NCBI GenBank assembly: GCA_910585275.1
Contig: CAJUCW010000002.1
Coordinates: 1 to 64,000 of the forward strand
Length of the DNA stretch: 64,000 bases
Source: an uncultured Muribaculaceae bacterium
Lineage (GTDB): Bacteria > Bacteroidota > Bacteroidia > Bacteroidales > Muribaculaceae
Reading direction: 5' to 3'
How positions within the stretch are numbered: position 1 is the stretch's first letter; each line of letters begins with the position of its first letter. Positions 15,575-25,153 of this stretch are shown here, piece after piece. Made by a program: the position numbers and the translations under genes. The notes under the pieces are model-generated. The model had not been told where the DNA came from. It ran no database searches and worked only from the letters and a program-made list of their open reading frames with translations.

Positions 15575-16252
15575 TTACCATTCGTAGGCAACGGTTGCGC
15601 CGAAACCGTTGAGGGTTACATTGCGGTTCCACGAATTCCAATAATTGGAGGTGAGGAGTTTGTAGGTCAGGCCGATGTCGAACGCTTGTTTCGGGTTCTT
15701 GGAATTGGTGGGGATGCGTATGCCTATGGAAGGGTGAAGGTAAAAATACTGTTGGTTGGTAAGATATCCGTCGCCGATGGCAATATAGTCGTTGCCTAAA
15801 AGGAAGGAGCATCCTATTTTCAGGTCGATGAAGAAGGAAGCGGCAGTGGAGTTGCCGAGCATGAACCGGAAGTCGGTGAAAAGCGGCATCATTGCGGCCG
15901 TGGTGCAAGATGAGTGGGAGGTGTTAAAATCTGTGGAACGGTCCCAATTGCCCCAGTTTTCGTTCTGATGGGCAAAAAGGACGTCAACGCCGAGACCTAC
16001 GCCCATATAGAACCAATTTGCATATTGGAATCCCTGGGAGGTGGAAATTTCGAGAAAATCCGCATCGTAGGCGCCGATGGTCTTGTTATAACCGACATCT
16101 ACAAATCCTTTATAGTTGAACGAACCGGAGAGGGCAGGCCGCAAGAGCCCCGGAAGCTGATTAGCTATCTCGTAATACTGGGCGTTGGCGTTTGTTGCCG
16201 TCAATATTGCTACGCAACAGATAAGGCTTTTTAATATGGTAGTAGTTTTCAT
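15575..16252 (-). CDS. Outer-membrane beta-barrel protein, unknown family
   Basis: A 225-residue exported protein. The signal peptide spans residues 1-24 with cleavage after NANA, before QYYEIA. The mature protein is rich in aromatics and glycine, with alternating polar and hydrophobic strands (YMGVGLGVDVLF, FFIDLKIGCSFLLG and others), and ends in a strand with a terminal Trp (VAYEW), typical of an outer-membrane beta-barrel of about 8-10 strands. It resembles the many small uncharacterised barrels of Bacteroidetes; I cannot name a substrate. It is monocistronic, divergent from the sigma-factor gene, and upstream of tRNA-Leu on the same strand. Confidence 0.78.
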   Translation of the reverse strand: MKTTTILKSLICCVAILTATNANAQYYEIANQLPGLLRPALSGSFNYKGFVDVGYNKTIGAYDADFLEISTSQGFQYANWFYMGVGLGVDVLFAHQNENWGNWDRSTDFNTSHSSCTTAAMMPLFTDFRFMLGNSTAASFFIDLKIGCSFLLGNDYIAIGDGYLTNQQYFYLHPSIGIRIPTNSKNPKQAFDIGLTYKLLTSNYWNSWNRNVTLNGFGATVAYEW

Positions 16253-16438
16253 AAATGCATTAAATTAGAGTTATATAATATAATAACACGATATAAATAA
16301 GCAAAGTTGCATTTTTATAAGCTATAATCTGAATGCATAATGTGAAGTAGAATATGTTAAATTAAGTTATAGTGTAGAACGGTTTTATGGTAATCCGGAT
16401 TTTCTTTATTAATTTTACACACAAGTTCATTGAAAACG

Positions 16439-16993
16439 ATGGCATATATTCCACCAATAGACGAGAAAGAACTTGTGAAGCAGTTGCAGAATGAGGCTAC
16501 TGCCCGACAGGTTTTCAACGAGTTGCTTAAGGTTTACTCGCAGCCTGTCTATTGGCAAATACGCAAGATGGTGATGAACCACGATGATGCCAACGACCTC
16601 GTGCAGAACGTCTTTATGAAGGCATGGAATAATCTCCACAATTTCCGTGGCGACGCCAAGCTTTCAACATGGCTTTTCAAGATAGCCATCAACGAATCGA
16701 TCAATTTCATCAATAAAGAGAAGCAGCGTCAGCAAATGAGCGAAGACGCCGACGACTCATTCCTCCTTAATAATATAGAGGCAGATTCATATTTCGACGG
16801 CGAAGGTCTTCAGAAAGAATTGCTGGAGGCAGTTGCTAAGCTTCCGGAAAAACAGAAGCTTGTATTCAATATGCGCTATTTCGACGAAATGAAATATGAG
16901 GACATTTCGGAAATTCTCGGCACGTCGGTCGGCGCATTGAAAGCCAGCTACCACCACGCGGTAAAAAAGGTGACAGATGCGCTCCTGTCATAA
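16439..16993 (+). CDS. ECF-type RNA polymerase sigma factor
   Basis: A 184-residue sigma-70-family factor with region 2 (residues about 20-90, with DDANDLVQNVFMKAW and FRGDAKLSTWLFKIAIN) and region 4 (about 125-180, with LPEKQKLVFNMRYFDEMKYEDISEILG...), joined by an acidic linker. This fits a group IV (extracytoplasmic function) sigma. I start at the ATG at 16439; a TTG three codons upstream is also open. A weak -7 box (TAATTTTA, 16410-16417) without a clear -33 element precedes it. Downstream in the same direction lie a single-pass membrane protein (possible anti-sigma factor), a Spy-like periplasmic protein and an alpha-2-macroglobulin, so it may control an envelope-stress or defence set. 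Confidence 0.93.
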   Translation: MAYIPPIDEKELVKQLQNEATARQVFNELLKVYSQPVYWQIRKMVMNHDDANDLVQNVFMKAWNNLHNFRGDAKLSTWLFKIAINESINFINKEKQRQQMSEDADDSFLLNNIEADSYFDGEGLQKELLEAVAKLPEKQKLVFNMRYFDEMKYEDISEILGTSVGALKASYHHAVKKVTDALLS

Positions 16994-17381
16994 GCATACC
17001 TTATTTTTTAATCGCGAACGAAATATTCGTTCATTCCAACCTTGTGTGATTAAATACAACCCCTAAAGTATTTGACCATCCGAGGAAGCCAAATATGCCG
17101 AAGGCATGTCCCTACATTCTAAAATGTACAAATACTTTGTGTTTCACCCCATAATAGATAATAAATAGAAAACCGCCGATTCACATCGACGGTTTTCAGA
17201 TTTCCATAATACTTTTTCGAACTAACCTAACATCATGAAACGATTTTCTTTACGCTATTATAACATCTGCCCGGCAAAGTTTGTTCAGAGTGTATGAAAA
17301 TTTTTTAGAAAAAATAAAAAAATTGCTTTTGGATTAAACTTCGTCACCGCAGGAATGTCAAAGAAATAAAAGTGTAACGAC
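16994..17381. other. Intergenic region between sigma factor and possible anti-sigma gene
   Basis: 388 bases with no convincing gene. It holds a copy of repeat family A (17095-17120), an imperfect hairpin GAAAACCG-CGA / TCG-CGGTTTTC (17168-17197, terminator-like but without a clean T-run), and an A/T-rich stretch at 17290-17330. A 20-codon frame at 17235-17297 begins with ATG and could be a leader peptide, but nothing further supports it. Confidence 0.5.
17095..17120 (+). repeat. Dispersed intergenic repeat family A, copy 2
   Basis: ATGCCGAAGGCAT, a perfect small palindrome (ATGCC, GAA, GGCAT), followed by GTCCCTACATTCT. It is the best-preserved copy of the family in the window. Confidence 0.65.
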
Positions 17382-17849
17382 ATGCGACAAGAAGACCAGC
17401 TTAAAGAAAAATATGGCACGGACCCGGGATTTAGGGTTCCTGACGGATATTTTGAGGAGCTAAATAGCCGTATAATAGCCGAATTGCCTTCTTATCCCGA
17501 ACGGGAAAGAGTGGTGCCGATGTCGTTGTGGCAGCGTATCAAACCATATGCTTATCTTGCCGCTATGTTTGCCGGGATATGGCTGATGATGAACGTGTTT
17601 CATAGAGTCTCCACTTCGGAAGCCATAAGCCTTGACAACCCTCCGGCAGCCATAGCGTCGGCAATGGAACTTGAAACGGATGAATATATCCCCTATATCA
17701 CCGTGGAAAACGACTATGCGCTTGAAAGGGAAGTGAGCGAGAACTATGATTCGTTTGATGATTTCGAAGAGGATTTCGGCTATGAACTGAGTCCTGAATA
17801 TGAATCGCTCGACGTGCATGCTCCTGCGGCAAAGGAGAAATCTGTGTAA
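17382..17849 (+). CDS. Single-pass membrane protein, possible anti-sigma factor
   Basis: A 155-residue protein with an N-terminal cytoplasmic part of about 60 residues, one membrane helix (about 64-84, from PYAYLAA to MNVF) and a very acidic outer part (runs such as DSFDDFEEDFGYE). Its position after a sigma-factor gene and its single-helix topology suggest an anti-sigma factor, a pattern common in Bacteroidetes, but I see no recognisable anti-sigma domain, and 388 bases separate it from the sigma gene. The downstream Spy-like gene begins 28 bases later, so the genes to alpha-2-macroglobulin look co-transcribed. Confidence 0.7.
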   Translation: MRQEDQLKEKYGTDPGFRVPDGYFEELNSRIIAELPSYPERERVVPMSLWQRIKPYAYLAAMFAGIWLMMNVFHRVSTSEAISLDNPPAAIASAMELETDEYIPYITVENDYALEREVSENYDSFDDFEEDFGYELSPEYESLDVHAPAAKEKSV

Positions 17850-17877
17850 ACAACAAAACTGAATAAAACTGTCTGAG

Positions 17878-18348
17878 ATGATAAAAAGGATATTATTGGT
17901 ATTGATATTATCCGTTTGTGGAGTGGCAGCCGTGTCCGCACAGGGACATGGCGGCAAGGACCGCGAAAGGATGATGAAAGAGCTTCAGGAATTCAAACTT
18001 AAGTTCCTTGCCCAAGAGATGGATCTTAAGGAAGACCAGCAGTCGAGATTCTTTGAGCTTTATAACGAGATGAGCGCTAAGCGGCGAGACTGTATGAGAG
18101 TAGCCTGGAGAATGGAAAGGCGTGTGAAAAAATCTGCCGACGCCACTGAGTCTGACTATCAGTCGGCGGCTGAAGCCATGAACAAAGCAAAGGCTGAAGA
18201 CGTTGCGATAGAAAAGGAATATGACGAAAAATTCGCCCAGTTCCTTTCTCCGAAGCAAATATATAAAATGAAAGCCGCTGAACAGGAGTTTCGACAAAAA
18301 ATGTCGGAAATGCGACAGAAGAAAGGTAAACATCCCTCAAAGAAATGA
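17878..18348 (+). CDS. Spy/CpxP-like periplasmic protein
   Basis: A 156-residue exported, highly charged helical protein. The signal peptide is residues 1-21, with cleavage at VSA-Q. The mature part is rich in Lys, Glu, Met and Arg, with EMDLKEDQQSRFFELYNEM and FLSPKQIYKMKAAEQEF, segments that resemble the LTxxQ-type repeats of Spy/CpxP periplasmic chaperones and metal-sensing proteins. The likely role is a periplasmic chaperone or stress sensor linked to the sigma factor upstream. The fit is at the level of fold and composition; sequence identity to Spy cannot be judged by eye. Its stop codon lies 7 bases before the alpha-2-macroglobulin start. Confidence 0.72.
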   Translation: MIKRILLVLILSVCGVAAVSAQGHGGKDRERMMKELQEFKLKFLAQEMDLKEDQQSRFFELYNEMSAKRRDCMRVAWRMERRVKKSADATESDYQSAAEAMNKAKAEDVAIEKEYDEKFAQFLSPKQIYKMKAAEQEFRQKMSEMRQKKGKHPSKK

Positions 18349-18355
18349 TAGGATT

Positions 18356-21300
18356 ATGACGGTTAAAAGTTTAAATCCAATCAGAAAGGCTGCCGTGTTA
18401 GCAGCCTTTCTGATTTTAGGGACAAGCGTCCCTTTTGAAAGTTTCGGATCGGTGTCTTCCGCGCCGTCTTCCGGAGTGAGTGTGAAAAAAAGCAATGCGA
18501 AAAAGAAGACGCAGATGAAAGAAAAATCTTCCTACATGAATCCTGATTTCGCGTTTCCTGAGACCGTGGAAAAGGATGCTTCAGCGGTGCTCGGGAAGGC
18601 ACTTTCCGAACGCAACGGGCTTGATGCTCTGCGTGCAGCCATGCAGGTGATTGTGGCGCGCAATATGGTGTCGAAATCTAATTTCGAGTCGAATGTGGCT
18701 TTGCTTGATTCGATGGCGTCAATTCTTCCGCAGCCCTATGCCGGCCTTTCGGCTCTTCTTGAAGCCAATCTATATAAATCTCTGTATGATGGCCAGAGCT
18801 GGACATTCAACCAGCGAACACTGCCGCTTGATTCATATCCTACCGACCCGATGAGTTGGAGTCGAGATCTTTTTGCCAAGAAGTGTCTCGAACTGATTGA
18901 TTCGGCCAATGGTGCGGAAATATCGGCGAAAGATATGCCGATTTCGATGCTTTCACCTATTCTCGACAACGTGGAGACGGCGGAGCGTGCCGGTTTGACG
19001 GCGTGGGATTTCATGGTTTATAACGAAGCCTCGCTTCTTTCCGGTTTTGCCACACAGGGGAGCGGCGGGGTTATTCCGTTCTTCAAGGATAGGCCGGTCT
19101 CTGCTATGACGGAAATGGGAAAATGCCGGGAGAAAAGAGACGGGCTGCTAACCGCACTGTATGATTATAGGGTGGGCGAAGGAAAGCTTTACCCGCTCGC
19201 AGTTGCCGTTTGCGAAAAGGCGGAAATAATGCAGGAGCCGGAAAGACTGCCATTCCTTAAAGATTGGTGCATGAAACTAATCGATAAGGAAGAAGGGGGC
19301 ATGGTTCTCAACAAATATTATGAATTTCTGAGGAATGCCGATGAAAAAGGTGTTGACGGGATGCTTGCGCTTTACGATGCCATGAAAAAATGGTTGGCCG
19401 TTTATTCTTCGTCCGCTTATTCTGAATGCATAAAAAATGACATAGCCGCTATGTCGGCGAAGAATGCATATCTCACACTTCCTTCCGCCGTGCTTCCCGG
19501 AGAGAAAATTTCGGGAACCATGAAGATGGAAAACATGGATGAGGCCTACATCCTGTTGTTTAAAGTGCCTGAATCGATGGCCCCTATGAATGGGCTTGCC
19601 CGAAAGGATTTTCCTAAGAAGGCGACTTTCCTCCAGTCGGTAAAGGTGACCGCATCGGGTAACATACCTTTCTCCGAAGAAAAAAAGGTAGAATTGCCCT
19701 CTTTGTCGTCGGGTTATTATGTAGCGGTGCCGTCGCAGACTCCGAGGCTTGCTTCGAATTGGAAAAAGGAAGTGTCGGAATGGCAACTCAGCGTGTTGGC
19801 TGTAAGCGATATCGCCGTGATTACATCGGGAAACAGGAAGGAAGAGGGCTCTTCTCGCGTATATGTGGTGGATGCGCGTACGCAACGCCCCATATCCGGT
19901 GCGGAAGTAGGCGTCTATGACAATGACAATTCAAGGAAACTTATAAAAAAAGGATTCACGGATGCCGACGGCTGCTATGACACTCCAAAGGGGAACTATC
20001 GACTGAGGGCTGCGTATAAGGGCAACGTGGTGTGGCAATGGATAGATTTCCATCCTTACAAATCGGAAGAACGGATAGTGGCTGCCGCCAACATACTTAC
20101 CGACCTGTCAATATATAAACCCGGCGACGAGGTTAATTTCGTGCTCGTTGGCTGGCAACGCAACCGCCATGACAATTCGCTTCTGAAGAATTCGGAAGTG
20201 AGCGTAGTGATGCGCGATGCCAACTATAATCCGGTGGATACTTTGTTGGTGAAAACGGATGGCAACGGAAGATGTACCGGCAAATTTATCATACCGAAGA
20301 ACGGACTTTTGGGCACATATTCACTTTTGGCTACATTTAAAGATTTTTCAAACAACTCCATCTCCCGACAGTCGTTCGAGGTAGCTGAATACAAGGCCCC
20401 CGGATTCCTTGTGGAGCTCGATTCGGAATCGGGCTTATCTTATAATGCCGGCGATGTGGTAAAGTTCAAAGGTGTAGTAAAGACGTATTCGGGTATGCCT
20501 CTTGGCGATTCGAAAATAAGCTACAATATTGAATGGACCCCTTGGTGGGTGTGGTGGCGCTACGGCGGTGACAGTGCTTCATACGGCGGCACGCTCGTTG
20601 TCGGACCCGACGGCAAGTTTGAAATAGAACTTCCCACGGCAAATCTTAAAAACACGCGGTTTGAGAAAGGAGTGTTCACTCTTTCCGTATCCGCTACCTC
20701 AGCTTCCGGAGAAACGCAAAGTGCGCCTGATCTGAGGTTTTCAATCGGTGACGGCCTCAGCGTACGTCCTAACTTGAAAGAGCGGATGCTTGTGGAGGGC
20801 GACACGTTGAAATTCAATGTGCCTGTATATGATATGCTCGACTATCCGGTGATGAAGGATGTGGAGTATTCTGTGACCGACATGGCTACCGGCAAGAAGG
20901 TGGCATCCGGGATTTTTAAGAGTCCTCAGCTTATTCTTGCTGCTTCATCTTTGCCTTCATCGCGCTACAGATTTGAATTCAATCTCCCCGGCGACACCCT
21001 GAAAAGTAATGAAGAGGTGGCTATTTACAGAAAGGGAGATAAGACACCGCCATATAAGACACCGCTTTGGCTTCCGGAAAACAGTATAGTTTGCAAAAAC
21101 GGACAGGATTCGATAGAGGTAGAAGCCGGAAGCGGTTATCCCGACAGTTGGCTTCTTTGCGAAGTGTCGGACGAAAACGGATTTGTTAGCCGTGGATGGG
21201 TCGAAGCCAACGGAGGCAACGTGAAAGTCCCTGTAAAGGCTCCGGCTTCCGATGCTAGGATATGGGTGAAATTCATCGGTATGCACGACCTTTCACCGAA

Positions 21301-24166
21301 AACCGGCACCGTGGTTTTAATTCCCGAAAGCCAGACCCGGAAACTTGACGTGAAGGCATCGTCGTTCCGCGACAAACTCACTGCAGGCGACAAAGAAGTC
21401 TGGAAATTCAGTTTCACCATCGACGGCGTTGTGCAGAAAGGTTTGCCGGCAATGGCCGTTATGAGTAATAAGGCATTGAATGCAATCGCTCCTTTCGAGT
21501 GGAGATTCACGGCCGATGACAGCTATTGGAGCAACTCCTCTTATTTGAACTACAACGCACCCGAAATGAGGGGGACAAATGCGCGTTTCAGCATATTGCC
21601 GCGCTATAAATATCCGGCATCGCCCATCCCGACATGGAACACATATTCCTACGGGCTTGCCGGCGGCAATTATTATGGTGTGAGGATACGCGGACTGAAT
21701 AGCGCATCTCGTGCCGCAGGCTCCAATACGCTCATGGAAGACGGTGTGGTAGAAGAGGTGCTTAATACCGTCCATGTCACTTCCGCGCCTATGATGATGG
21801 CGAAACAGGAAGCCGTAGTCCCTATGGAGAGCAAGTCGATGGATATGGATGACAGGGAATATGAGATGAGCGACGAGGTCGTCCTTACAGGAAGCGTCGG
21901 GGCGGCATCGATGGAGAAACCTCGTCCGCGTCCTGTGGAGATGCCTTTGGCTTTCTTTATGCCTTCTCTTGTGGGCGGAGACGACGGTGTAGTGGAGGTG
22001 AAGTTTGACACTCCAGACTTCAACACCACATGGCAATTTCAGATTACGGGTTATACCGACGACCTTCTCACTGCAGGCCTGATGCTGGATGCCGTGGCCT
22101 CGAAGCCAGTTATGGTGCAAAGCAACGTGCCCCGCTATCTGCGCACCGGTGATAAGGCCGAGGTTTCGGCGTTGCTCTTCAATAATTCCGACGGCAACCT
22201 TCCGCTTCATGGTGAAATCCGCATATTCGATCCGATAAACGGAAACACCATCACTTCCTACCATCTTGGCTCGGAGACGACAGCTCCTGCTGCCAATAGA
22301 AAAATAGCTGTGGAGTTCGATGTGCCGTCTAATCTGTCGGCTATCGGGATAGAAGCTTATGCCATGAGCGAACAATTCAGCGACGGCGAACGCACGGTGA
22401 TTCCGGTTTTGCCCTCTTCCACGCCGGTAGTGGAGTCGGAGAATTTCTATATGGGCAAAGGTTCTTACGAATTCAGCATGAAGCTTCCGAAATTGCGTAA
22501 GGATGCCAACGTAACTTTGAAATATTGCGATAATCCGGTTTGGGAATGTGTGTTGGCGCTTCCTTCCATTTCTACGCCCGATTCGAAGAATATTCTTTCG
22601 CTTATGCGAGGTCTTTATGCCAATTCGCTTGCTCTTGACGTGGCTGAAAAATATCCTAAAGTGAAGTCCGGTCTTGAAAAGGCGCTTGCCGACAAGGAAA
22701 ATCTGAAATCGAATCTGGATAAAGACAGCAGCCTCAAAACGGTGGCCCTTGAGAATACGCCATGGGTTAACAACGCCGCTTCTGAAACCGCACGTATGCG
22801 TTCGCTTTCCTCTTTGTTCGATGTGGAGAATGCCAAGGGTGTGATTTCAGGGATTATGAACGATGTGAAGGCCCTTCAGAATTCTGACGGCGGATGGAGC
22901 TGGTGCCCCGAAATGAAGTCGTCGTTATTTATGACGCAGCAAGCCCTCCTCCATTTTGGAATGATGAAGCATATTGGGTGTCTTCCTGCCGACGCAGGGA
23001 AGATGGTGTCGCGAGGACTGAATTATTGCGACCGCGAGGTATATCGCGATTACATTGATTCGAAAAAGGAGTTTTCCACGGTTACGATGCTCAATTATCT
23101 TTATATCCGCAGTTTCTTTGATGCAGGCAACGGGCCTTCCGGATTTGCAGGTCTTAAGAAAGAGGCGTTGAAACGTATTGCTGAAAATTGGAAAGGCTTT
23201 TCGATCTATGAAAAGTCTACCGCTGCCACTTTGCTTTCGAGAAGCTCCGGTTATGAAAGGGAAGCAAGGGTGATTCTCGAATCGCTCAACCAGCTGGCAA
23301 GCAAGAGCGAAACGAAAGGGTGGTGGTTCGACAATCTCGGTTCGGGCTTTGACGGATGGCCAAAGCTAATTACGACAGCCCAAGCCCTTGAGGCTTATTC
23401 GGAGATAGAGTCTGCTGCTCCTGCCGTTGACGGCCTTCGCCAATGGCTCGTGCTCCAGAAGGAGACTGAAGACTGGGGGGCCAATCCCTACACCGTAGAG
23501 GTAATACAGTCTATATTGTCGAGCGGCACGGATTGGACTACATCTTCCGAGGCACCCGAAATAGAGATTGGCGGCAAGAAGATTGCCTTGCCGAAAGGGG
23601 AGGTGTTGACCGGCCTGGTGACGGTTGCCATTGACCCGAAGGAAGCCTCGGGCAAGAAACTTTCGGTGACAAAAAAATCGGAATGTCCGTCGTGGGGCGG
23701 CGTGATAAGCCAGTATGTCGCGCCGATGAAAGACGTCAAGGCGGCATCGTGCGACAATCTGAAGGTGGAGAAACAGCTGATGGTCGTAGCTGACACCCCT
23801 TCCGGAGAATCGGTAAGGAAAGCCTCGGAATTCAAGGTAGGCGACAGAGTGAGGGTAACGCTCACGCTCACCTGCGATAAAGATATGAATTACGTGGCGC
23901 TTATCGACGAGCGAGCCGCATGCATGGAGCCTGACGACCAGATTTCAGGATATGAAGTGAAAGACGGCTTGTGGATGTATCGTGAAGTGAGAGACAACAA
24001 AACCTCGTTCTTCATAAGTTTCCTTCCGAAAGGGGTGAACGTGATAACCTACGATTGCCATATCGACCGTGAAGGCGACTACGCCATAGGTATAGCCTCA
24101 GCACAAAGCCAATATTCCCCCTTACAGTCCGCCCATTCCTCCGGCTCGATGATAAAGTCAGAATAA
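18356..24166 (+). CDS. Alpha-2-macroglobulin family protein without thioester
   Basis: A 1936-residue exported protein. The signal sequence spans about residues 1-31. Repeated macroglobulin (beta-sandwich) domains follow, including a carboxypeptidase-regulatory-like segment (residues about 500-545, YVVDARTQRPISGAEVGVY) and the MG2-type segment starting LSIYKPGDEVNFVLV. Residues about 1107-1130 read VRIRGLNSAS and, after a gap, LMEDGVVEE, like the plug of TonB-dependent receptors. A Met/acid-rich stretch (about 1145-1200) lies just before the alpha-2-macroglobulin core (MPSLVGGDDG...TTWQFQITGYTDD). The helical thioester-like domain (about 1490-1790, with NSDGGWSWCPE) has no C-x-E-Q motif, so it cannot form a thioester. 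The presumed role is periplasmic trapping of proteases. It is the last gene of its operon, followed by a terminator. Confidence 0.93.
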   Translation: MTVKSLNPIRKAAVLAAFLILGTSVPFESFGSVSSAPSSGVSVKKSNAKKKTQMKEKSSYMNPDFAFPETVEKDASAVLGKALSERNGLDALRAAMQVIVARNMVSKSNFESNVALLDSMASILPQPYAGLSALLEANLYKSLYDGQSWTFNQRTLPLDSYPTDPMSWSRDLFAKKCLELIDSANGAEISAKDMPISMLSPILDNVETAERAGLTAWDFMVYNEASLLSGFATQGSGGVIPFFKDRPVSAMTEMGKCREKRDGLLTALYDYRVGEGKLYPLAVAVCEKAEIMQEPERLPFLKDWCMKLIDKEEGGMVLNKYYEFLRNADEKGVDGMLALYDAMKKWLAVYSSSAYSECIKNDIAAMSAKNAYLTLPSAVLPGEKISGTMKMENMDEAYILLFKVPESMAPMNGLARKDFPKKATFLQSVKVTASGNIPFSEEKKVELPSLSSGYYVAVPSQTPRLASNWKKEVSEWQLSVLAVSDIAVITSGNRKEEGSSRVYVVDARTQRPISGAEVGVYDNDNSRKLIKKGFTDADGCYDTPKGNYRLRAAYKGNVVWQWIDFHPYKSEERIVAAANILTDLSIYKPGDEVNFVLVGWQRNRHDNSLLKNSEVSVVMRDANYNPVDTLLVKTDGNGRCTGKFIIPKNGLLGTYSLLATFKDFSNNSISRQSFEVAEYKAPGFLVELDSESGLSYNAGDVVKFKGVVKTYSGMPLGDSKISYNIEWTPWWVWWRYGGDSASYGGTLVVGPDGKFEIELPTANLKNTRFEKGVFTLSVSATSASGETQSAPDLRFSIGDGLSVRPNLKERMLVEGDTLKFNVPVYDMLDYPVMKDVEYSVTDMATGKKVASGIFKSPQLILAASSLPSSRYRFEFNLPGDTLKSNEEVAIYRKGDKTPPYKTPLWLPENSIVCKNGQDSIEVEAGSGYPDSWLLCEVSDENGFVSRGWVEANGGNVKVPVKAPASDARIWVKFIGMHDLSPKTGTVVLIPESQTRKLDVKASSFRDKLTAGDKEVWKFSFTIDGVVQKGLPAMAVMSNKALNAIAPFEWRFTADDSYWSNSSYLNYNAPEMRGTNARFSILPRYKYPASPIPTWNTYSYGLAGGNYYGVRIRGLNSASRAAGSNTLMEDGVVEEVLNTVHVTSAPMMMAKQEAVVPMESKSMDMDDREYEMSDEVVLTGSVGAASMEKPRPRPVEMPLAFFMPSLVGGDDGVVEVKFDTPDFNTTWQFQITGYTDDLLTAGLMLDAVASKPVMVQSNVPRYLRTGDKAEVSALLFNNSDGNLPLHGEIRIFDPINGNTITSYHLGSETTAPAANRKIAVEFDVPSNLSAIGIEAYAMSEQFSDGERTVIPVLPSSTPVVESENFYMGKGSYEFSMKLPKLRKDANVTLKYCDNPVWECVLALPSISTPDSKNILSLMRGLYANSLALDVAEKYPKVKSGLEKALADKENLKSNLDKDSSLKTVALENTPWVNNAASETARMRSLSSLFDVENAKGVISGIMNDVKALQNSDGGWSWCPEMKSSLFMTQQALLHFGMMKHIGCLPADAGKMVSRGLNYCDREVYRDYIDSKKEFSTVTMLNYLYIRSFFDAGNGPSGFAGLKKEALKRIAENWKGFSIYEKSTAATLLSRSSGYEREARVILESLNQLASKSETKGWWFDNLGSGFDGWPKLITTAQALEAYSEIESAAPAVDGLRQWLVLQKETEDWGANPYTVEVIQSILSSGTDWTTSSEAPEIEIGGKKIALPKGEVLTGLVTVAIDPKEASGKKLSVTKKSECPSWGGVISQYVAPMKDVKAASCDNLKVEKQLMVVADTPSGESVRKASEFKVGDRVRVTLTLTCDKDMNYVALIDERAACMEPDDQISGYEVKDGLWMYREVRDNKTSFFISFLPKGVNVITYDCHIDREGDYAIGIASAQSQYSPLQSAHSSGSMIKSE

Positions 24167-24189
24167 CGATTTGAGAAACCATTTAAATA

Positions 24190-24231
24190 AAATCCCCGCC
24201 ATCTGCGATATCGAATCGATGGCGGGGATTT
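24190..24231. terminator. Bidirectional terminator between alpha-2-macroglobulin and rnz
   Basis: AAATCCCCGCCAT (24190-24202) and ATGGCGGGGATTT (24219-24231) form a 13-bp stem around a 16-base loop that itself contains CGATATCG. It lies between convergent genes and can serve both. Confidence 0.85.
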
Positions 24232-24238
24232 GATTTGT

Positions 24239-25153
24239 TCAATCGAGATTGGTGACTAGCCCTTCCCGGTTTAGAATGACGTTTGGGAACATTTCGAGGG
24301 CCTCCCGTAGGAAAAGAGAGTCGTCGGTATATCGCGACGAATAATGGCCGGTGAGAAGTGCGGCTGCACCTGATTCTCTTGCCACCATCGCAGCCTGACG
24401 GGCAGTGGAGTGACCGCGAGGCGCGGCCATAGTCTTGTGTTCTTCCAGATAGGTCGTTTCGTGGAATAGAAGGTTGACCGGTCCTATTTTCTCGGCGAGT
24501 TCCGGCATATACATAGTGTCGCTTATATGGGCGTATGAAAGTGAAGGGGAGGGCGGGGAGGTGAGGATTGAATTTGGAATCACTTGCCCGTCTTCCCTTA
24601 CGAAATCTTCCCCGGCTTTGATGCGGTTCATCATATAGACCGGCACGCCGTGGAATTTCGTCATATCGGGGTTTATATGCCTTTGCTTCGGGGTTTCCTC
24701 GAAGATGAATCCGACGGTATCGACGCGATGCTTGAGCGGAACGGTGCGTACGGTAAGAGATTTCGTTTTCAGAATCACCGCTTCCTCAGGGCGAATTACG
24801 TTGAAACGGATGTCGAATGGTGTGTCACGGCAAAAGTAGTCGAAAATCGATATAAGCTGCTTCCTACCCTCCTCGAAAGTGTGGATAGTGAGGTCTCCAC
24901 CTGTGCCGTTGAGCGCGAGGGTACCTACGAGGCCGGGGAGCCCGAATACGTGGTCGCCGTGGAGGTGGGTGAGGAAAATATGGCGAAGCCGGGAGAACGA
25001 CAATCTCTGCTTCATGAACGCCAGTTGCGCCCCTTCGCCGCAGTCAACCATAAAAAGATTGCCGCGATGGTTCACTACCGTGGAAGATGGATGATGGCGG
25101 AGCGAAGGACGTGCGGAACCGCATCCGAGGGTATGTATCGAGAAAGAACTCAC
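24239..25153 (-). CDS. rnz: Ribonuclease Z
   Basis: A zinc-dependent endonuclease that removes 3' trailers of pre-tRNAs; since tRNA-Leu in this window lacks an encoded CCA, such an enzyme is needed before CCA addition. It has 304 residues, the usual single-size form. The metallo-beta-lactamase motif HLHGDH is at His63-His68; further ligand segments include SYAHISDT and FHETTY with a later GHSTARQAA and LTGHYSSR. The start is GTG at 25151-25153, immediately after the sdaA stop (TAAGTG), so there is no gap and translation is probably coupled; no upstream ATG is available outside sdaA. Confidence 0.95.
   Translation of the reverse strand: MSSFSIHTLGCGSARPSLRHHPSSTVVNHRGNLFMVDCGEGAQLAFMKQRLSFSRLRHIFLTHLHGDHVFGLPGLVGTLALNGTGGDLTIHTFEEGRKQLISIFDYFCRDTPFDIRFNVIRPEEAVILKTKSLTVRTVPLKHRVDTVGFIFEETPKQRHINPDMTKFHGVPVYMMNRIKAGEDFVREDGQVIPNSILTSPPSPSLSYAHISDTMYMPELAEKIGPVNLLFHETTYLEEHKTMAAPRGHSTARQAAMVARESGAAALLTGHYSSRYTDDSLFLREALEMFPNVILNREGLVTNLD

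Noticed and set aside
17235..17297. 20-codon frame between sigma factor and membrane protein genes
   Set aside because: It starts with ATG in a long gap, but there is no promoter, no conservation evidence and no attenuator-like structure behind it.
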